From JAWWBN01 sp033720955 (lineage in GTDB: Bacteria > Acidobacteriota > Thermoanaerobaculia > Multivoradales > JAHEKO01), in the NCBI GenBank assembly GCA_033720955.1, contig JAWWBN010000118.1, positions 1-11,167 on the forward strand: a DNA stretch of 11,167 nt, in the 5' to 3' direction. The notes under the pieces are model-generated. The model made no database searches. It worked only from the letters and a program-made list of their open reading frames with translations, and was not told the DNA's origin. A program made the translations under genes and the position numbers. Shown here piece by piece: positions 8,092-11,167 of the stretch. Within the stretch, counting starts at the first letter, position 1. Every line of letters starts with the position of its first letter.

Positions 8092-8544
8092 TCAGACCCC
8101 GAACTGACGCAGATGGTGGTCGAAGTGCTTCTGGCAGAAGAAGCCCCAGTCGTCGCCGCTCATCCGCCCGAAGAGGGCGTGGTCGGGCCACTCGCCCCCC
8201 GGGTCCCGGCCGCCCATCCTCTCCACCAGGCCGACCAGCCGCTCCAGGTCCGTCGACCACTCCGCCGGACGGGTGACGAACGCCTCGGGCGGACCCTTCG
8301 CCCGGCCCCGGGGCCAGGGCAGCCAGTAGAGGACCACGGCCCGGACCGGGCGCCAGCGCAGGATGCCGGGTACCGGCCGCGTGGCCACGTCGCCGAGGGT
8401 GTGGCTCATCTGATCGGTCAGGTGGGCCACCATCCGGGGCGCGTTCATCTTCCCCCAGCGCGCCGGCGTCGCGGGTGTGAGGCCGCGCAGCCGCTCGACG
8501 ATCCGCCGGCGGGTGGGCTCGTCGAAGAAGCTGGGTCGCCGCAT
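8092..8544 (-). CDS. DUF1569 (DinB-like) family protein
   Basis: A 150-residue cytoplasmic protein matching the DUF1569 group of the DinB/YfiT-like four-helix fold. Seen: LTPATPARWGKMNAPRMVAHLTDQM (22-46), with H41 at the usual first metal-ligand position; a central segment rich in Trp, Arg and Pro; and the C-terminal signature FGRMSGDDWGFFCQKHFDHHLRQFGV (125-150), with H140, H143 and H144. H41, H140 and H144 are the likely divalent-metal triad. Relatives include thiol-transferases and stress proteins, but DUF1569 itself has no proven reaction. The ATG lies 4 bases after the stop of the small membrane protein and has no good ribosome site, so it is probably coupled to it. Confidence 0.88.
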   Translation of the reverse strand: MRRPSFFDEPTRRRIVERLRGLTPATPARWGKMNAPRMVAHLTDQMSHTLGDVATRPVPGILRWRPVRAVVLYWLPWPRGRAKGPPEAFVTRPAEWSTDLERLVGLVERMGGRDPGGEWPDHALFGRMSGDDWGFFCQKHFDHHLRQFGV

Positions 8545-8548
8545 CGGG

Positions 8549-8938
8549 TCAGGCTCGGATCAGGGGCAGGGCGTAGAGAGCGGCGCCCGCCAGGAAGAGG
8601 GCGAAGAACGCGCGCGAGACCCACCGTCGGAGCTTGAAGAAGACCGCCTGCTCGATCGCCCGCGCCAGCCAGAAGAGGGCCACCAGCAGCAGGAAGACCG
8701 TTCCGAGACCGGTGGTGGCGAGATCCGGGGCGAATGCCAGGGAGAGCACCGCGAAGATGGCGAGCGCGCAGGTGAGAGAGAGGTTGAGCACCGGCACGAT
8801 GGCGCGGTTCAGAGGACCCAGCCGCGACAGCTCTTCGTCCCAGTCGAACAGACGGTGGAAGAAGAGATGGAAGAGGGCGAAGAGGAGGCAGTAGACGCCG
8901 CCGGCGCGGATCAGCAGCACGGCGAGGTCCAGGCTCAT
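8549..8938 (-). CDS. Small four-TM membrane protein
   Basis: A 129-residue hydrophobic protein with segments at about 4-27, 47-68, 75-96 and 110-127. The FHLFFHRLFDWDEELSRLGPLNRAIVPVLNL stretch (23-53) resembles a widespread family of uncharacterised small membrane proteins with a conserved FH...FDW...NRAI pattern. ATG 8938 is chosen because GGAGG (8946-8950, minus strand) lies 7 bases upstream; a GTG further upstream would add a Pro/Arg-rich stretch with no hydrophobic character. It is followed after 4 bases by the DUF1569 gene, so these two form a small operon. Function unknown. Confidence 0.82.
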   Translation of the reverse strand: MSLDLAVLLIRAGGVYCLLFALFHLFFHRLFDWDEELSRLGPLNRAIVPVLNLSLTCALAIFAVLSLAFAPDLATTGLGTVFLLLVALFWLARAIEQAVFFKLRRWVSRAFFALFLAGAALYALPLIRA

Positions 8939-9000
8939 CCCATCGCCTCCCTCGACGGGGCGCCCTGCGCGTCGCGGGCGTCCGGACACCGGCTCAGCAT
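8935..9000 (-). CDS. Possible 21-residue leader ORF before the small membrane protein
   Basis: An ATG at 9000 opens a 21-codon frame (starting MLSRCPDARD) whose TGA overlaps the membrane-protein ATG as ATGA. It would begin only a few bases after the expected transcription start from the promoter at 9010-9038. The peptide is hydrophilic and shows no attenuator-like run of one amino acid. It may be chance; the ATGA junction is the only positive sign. Confidence 0.25.
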   Translation of the reverse strand: MLSRCPDARDAQGAPSREAMG

Positions 9001-9009
9001 GCTCGCCCC

Positions 9010-9038
9010 ATCATAGACCAGCACACGACCGGCGTCGG
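9010..9038 (-). promoter_or_regulatory. Candidate promoter for the small membrane protein/DUF1569 pair
   Basis: On the minus strand TATGAT (9015-9010, 5 of 6 consensus) is preceded after 17 bases by CCGACG (9038-9033, 3 of 6, sharing the GAC core). It lies about 70 bases upstream of the ATG at 8938. Confidence 0.45.
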
Positions 9039-9068
9039 TCCCCCCCGTTCGCCCGGCCCCCGGTCGCA

Positions 9069-9108
9069 AGCGGCTCTGCTACCCTTCGCCCGTTCTGACG
9101 GAGCCGCT
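9069..9108 (+). repeat. Inverted repeat in the leader of the propeller gene
   Basis: Perfect 8-base arms AGCGGCTC (9069-9076) and GAGCCGCT (9101-9108) flank a 24-base loop. The right arm overlaps the only Shine-Dalgarno-like GGAG (9100-9103) ahead of the GTG at 9116, so pairing in RNA would hide it. A chance match in GC-rich DNA is possible. Confidence 0.4.
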
Positions 9109-9115
9109 GCAGCAC

Positions 9116-10927
9116 GTGTCGACGAGAAGCGCCCCGCCGCGCCACCGGACGCTCGCCCTCTCCTGTCTGCTCGCCGCCGCCCTCGCGACGGCGGCGGCGG
9201 CGCAGTGGCCGCAGTGGCGGGGGATCGACGGCGCCGGCATCGCGACCACGCCGGAGCCGCTGCCCGTCGAGTGGAGCGCCGACGCAGCCAATGTGCGCTG
9301 GCGCACCGAGATCCCCGGAGAGGGCACCTCGTCGCCGGTGGTCTCCGACGGCAGGGTCTTCGTCACCACCGCCTACGAGGGCGACCGCTTCACCGGCCTC
9401 AGAGCGGGGGTGGCGGTCGCGGTGGCGCTTCTCGCGGCGCTCTTCGCCGTCGGTGCCTGGCGCAGACGCAGGCCGGTCGCCGAGCCGCGGCCCGGCTCCC
9501 GCGCAGCCCTGGTCTTCTCGCTGATCTTCGCCGCGCTGGCGATCCTCATCGCCGTGCAGCCCGAGCTCTTCTACTCGGTGGACAACCCGGGGCGCGTCTG
9601 GCGGACCTGCGGCGCCGTCGGTCTCCTGGGGCTCGGCGTCGGCTTCGCCTGGCTGCGGCCGGGCTCGGCCCTCCGCCTCGGGGGAGCCGCCATCCTCCTG
9701 GCCGCCTCGGCCTTCTTCGTCCTGCAGATGCCCCACGGGCCCCGCGGACCCATCCCCCTCGACAAGCGGCTGACCTTCGCCGCGCCGGGACTCGCCGCCG
9801 CGGCGATCTGCCTCGTCAACTGGCTTCGCGCCCGCCGCCGCGACGACGCCACGGCCGTCGCGCCCGGCCTGACGCTCCTCGCCCTCCTGCTGGCACCCAT
9901 GATCTTCCTGCCCCCCAACTACCTGGGCGGCCTGCTCAGGGTGGTCGTCTGCCTCGACTTCGACAGCGGCGAGATCCTCTGGACGAGGCCGGTCCTGGCG
10001 GCGCCGCCGGAGCAGAAGTGGCCGCGCAGCTCCTACGCCACCCCCACCCCCGCGACCGACGGCGAGGTCGTCGCCGCCTACTTCGGCGCCGGCGTGGGCG
10101 TCCTCGGGCTCGACGGCGACCTCCTGTGGGCGCGGCGCTTCCCCGAGTACTCCCGCCACACCCGGTACGGCGCCGGCTCGAGCCCCCTGATCGTGGGCGA
10201 CGCGGTGATCGTGGTCCAGGAGAGCGAGATGTACCAGGACGGCCCGCCGAGCTGGATGGCCGCCTTCGACAAGGCGACCGGCGACGTCCTCTGGCGGATC
10301 ACCCCCGAGGGCGCCCAGGACTCCTACGGCACGCCGCTCGTCTTCGACACGCCCGGAGGGCCGCAGATGGTCCACGCCTCGTGGAAGGCCCTGACCGCCT
10401 GGGACCTCGCCACCGGCGCCCCGCTCTGGCGGGTCGACTACCCGATGTGGCAGCTCGTGGCCAGCATGGGCCGCTCCGGCGACACCGTCGCCGTCACCGG
10501 CGGCGCCTACGGCGAGAAGACCCTGATGGCGCTGCGGCTTCCGGAGGACCGCTCGGGACCGCCCGAGCTGCTCTGGACGGCGGACAAGCGGGTGGCCTCG
10601 ATCGCCTCGCCGGTGATCTACCAGGGGCTTCTCTTCACCGTGACCGACGGCGGCATCATGAGCTGCTACGACGCCGAGACCGGCGAGGAGCAGTGGAAGC
10701 AGCGGCTCGACGGCGAGTTCTACGCCTCGCTGGTGGCCGGCGACGGCAAGGTCTACGCCCTCGCCACCGACGGCTCCACCCGGGTGATCGCCGCCTCGCG
10801 CGAGTTCGCGCTTCTGGCCGACAACGAGCTCGCCTCGCCCAGCGGCACCACCTCCCCGGCCCTGGGCGGCGGCTCGATCCTGATCCGCACCGAAGCGGGG
10901 CTCTACCGCATCGACGCCAAGGGCTAG
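9116..10927 (+). CDS. PQQ-type beta-propeller protein with an inserted six-TM domain
   Basis: A 603-residue exported protein of the PQQ-like/BamB-like propeller superfamily. A signal peptide (about 1-29) is followed by QWPQWRG (30-36), the usual entry motif of these propellers, and a first blade reaching FVTTAYEG at 82-89. The blade is then interrupted: six hydrophobic segments at about 95-114, 129-147, 163-180, 186-204, 219-236 and 249-268. After that the blade resumes with RVVVCLDFDSGEILWT (275-290) and the repeats continue (GDLLW, GDVLW, GAPLWR, PELLWT, GEEQWKQ) to the end. Basic clusters RRRR (116-119) and RARRR (238-242) fall on the cytoplasmic loops, so an even number of crossings returns the chain to the periplasm. 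GTG 9116 is the start that includes the full leader; its GGAG is 12 bases away. There is no evidence of PQQ binding or catalysis; it could be a structural or sensory protein. Confidence 0.9.
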   Translation: MSTRSAPPRHRTLALSCLLAAALATAAAAQWPQWRGIDGAGIATTPEPLPVEWSADAANVRWRTEIPGEGTSSPVVSDGRVFVTTAYEGDRFTGLRAGVAVAVALLAALFAVGAWRRRRPVAEPRPGSRAALVFSLIFAALAILIAVQPELFYSVDNPGRVWRTCGAVGLLGLGVGFAWLRPGSALRLGGAAILLAASAFFVLQMPHGPRGPIPLDKRLTFAAPGLAAAAICLVNWLRARRRDDATAVAPGLTLLALLLAPMIFLPPNYLGGLLRVVVCLDFDSGEILWTRPVLAAPPEQKWPRSSYATPTPATDGEVVAAYFGAGVGVLGLDGDLLWARRFPEYSRHTRYGAGSSPLIVGDAVIVVQESEMYQDGPPSWMAAFDKATGDVLWRITPEGAQDSYGTPLVFDTPGGPQMVHASWKALTAWDLATGAPLWRVDYPMWQLVASMGRSGDTVAVTGGAYGEKTLMALRLPEDRSGPPELLWTADKRVASIASPVIYQGLLFTVTDGGIMSCYDAETGEEQWKQRLDGEFYASLVAGDGKVYALATDGSTRVIAASREFALLADNELASPSGTTSPALGGGSILIRTEAGLYRIDAKG

Positions 10928-10959
10928 CGGCTCCGACCCGCCCGAGGGGCCGCGAGCCG
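10928..10959 (+). terminator. Weak hairpin just after the propeller stop codon
   Basis: CGGCTC (10928-10933) pairs perfectly with GAGCCG (10954-10959) across a 20-base GC-rich loop, starting directly at the stop codon, and is followed by TTCTCC. There is no real T-tract. It is placed where a terminator is expected but is thermodynamically modest. Confidence 0.3.
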
Positions 10960-10995
10960 TTCTCCGGCCGAGGGTCCCGGCGCGCTGCTCGTCGC

Positions 10996-11018
10996 CGCCG
11001 GCGCGGTGACCGCCGGCG
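10996..11018 (-). terminator. GC hairpin after the stop of the right-edge gene
   Basis: Two copies of the self-complementary octamer CGCCGGCG (10996-11003 and 11011-11018) can form an 8-pair stem around a 7-base loop. On the minus strand it begins one base after the TGA at 11022-11020. It lacks a T-tract, so it may end transcription only with Rho, or not at all. Confidence 0.35.
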
Positions 11019-11019
11019 C

Positions 11020-11167
11020 TCAGGGGCCGCCGGGGGACGGGAGCTCGGACTCGCTCTTCGCCGGCGGATCTACGGGCCGCCACAACAGGCCGCCGACCAG
11101 AAGCCCCAGCGCGGCCAGCACGAGGAGAACGGTGCCGAGGAACCAGCCCGCCACCCCGATGCCGACC
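11020..11167 (-). CDS. C-terminal end of a membrane protein (cut by right edge)
   Basis: Only the last 48 codons are visible. They encode one strongly hydrophobic helix (WFLGTVLLVLAALGLLVGG and neighbours), then LLWRP and a short Pro/Ser/Glu-rich hydrophilic tail (DPPAKSESELPSPGGP) before TGA. Codon use, with G/C in third position, and convergent placement with the propeller gene support a real gene. It could be the last helix of a polytopic protein or a tail anchor. Product unknown. Confidence 0.65.
   Translation of the reverse strand, partial: VGIGVAGWFLGTVLLVLAALGLLVGGLLWRPVDPPAKSESELPSPGGP

Noticed and set aside
8113..8637. Plus-strand open frame of 174 codons
   Set aside because: Antisense to DUF1569, whose C-terminal HFDHHLRQFG signature fixes the coding strand.
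9011..11083. Long minus-strand open frame (690 codons)
   Set aside because: Antisense shadow of the propeller gene; no domain or hydrophobic pattern, and it would overlap the right-edge gene in another frame.

Overview
This is a very GC-rich window (roughly 70%, with G/C at most third codon positions). It looks like a chromosome fragment of an environmental bacterium, most likely an Acidobacteriota lineage of the Thermoanaerobaculia kind. The clues are the adjacent DUF1800 and DUF1501 genes, the C-terminal 'FSDGFESGDLSAW' tag, a secreted TPR protein with a heme-type CHGCH tail, and a WPQWRG-type propeller protein. The lineage is an inference from protein style; no rRNA or other marker gene is present. 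I see no tRNA, CRISPR array, insertion sequence or phage gene.

Layout, left to right. (1) 1-659, minus strand: the N-terminal half of an L-2-hydroxyglutarate oxidase (LhgO) running off the left edge; its last 120 bases or so are packed with GC palindromes. (2) 782-4674, plus strand: DUF1800 protein, Tat-exported DUF1501 protein, and a small secreted protein with coathanger-like and laminin-G-like parts. They are tightly spaced and look like one surface/periplasmic transcription unit. (3) 4717-8061, plus strand: the best promoter in the window, overlapping a 25-base hairpin, followed by five almost gapless genes: secreted TPR protein with one CXXCH motif, six-TM membrane protein, winged-helix regulator, ABC ATPase and ABC-2 permease. 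Three junctions are 4-base GTGA/ATGA overlaps. (4) 8092-8938, minus strand, convergent with the ABC operon: a four-TM small membrane protein followed by a DUF1569 (DinB-like) protein. (5) 9116-10927, plus strand: a secreted PQQ-type beta-propeller protein whose first blade is interrupted by a predicted six-TM membrane domain. (6) 11020-11167, minus strand: the C-terminal end of a membrane protein entering from the right edge.

How they may work together: the DUF1800/DUF1501 block is probably an exported pair, with only the DUF1501 partner carrying a clear Tat signal. The five-gene operon looks like a self-regulated ABC export module with a periplasmic TPR/heme-like protein as its first gene. 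Its winged-helix regulator is a plausible ligand for the hairpin at the promoter. No stretch longer than 300 bases lacks a gene. The oddities most worth checking are the membrane-interrupted propeller, the apparently split C-terminal module between the DUF1501 gene and its neighbour, and the heme-tagged TPR/ABC operon.
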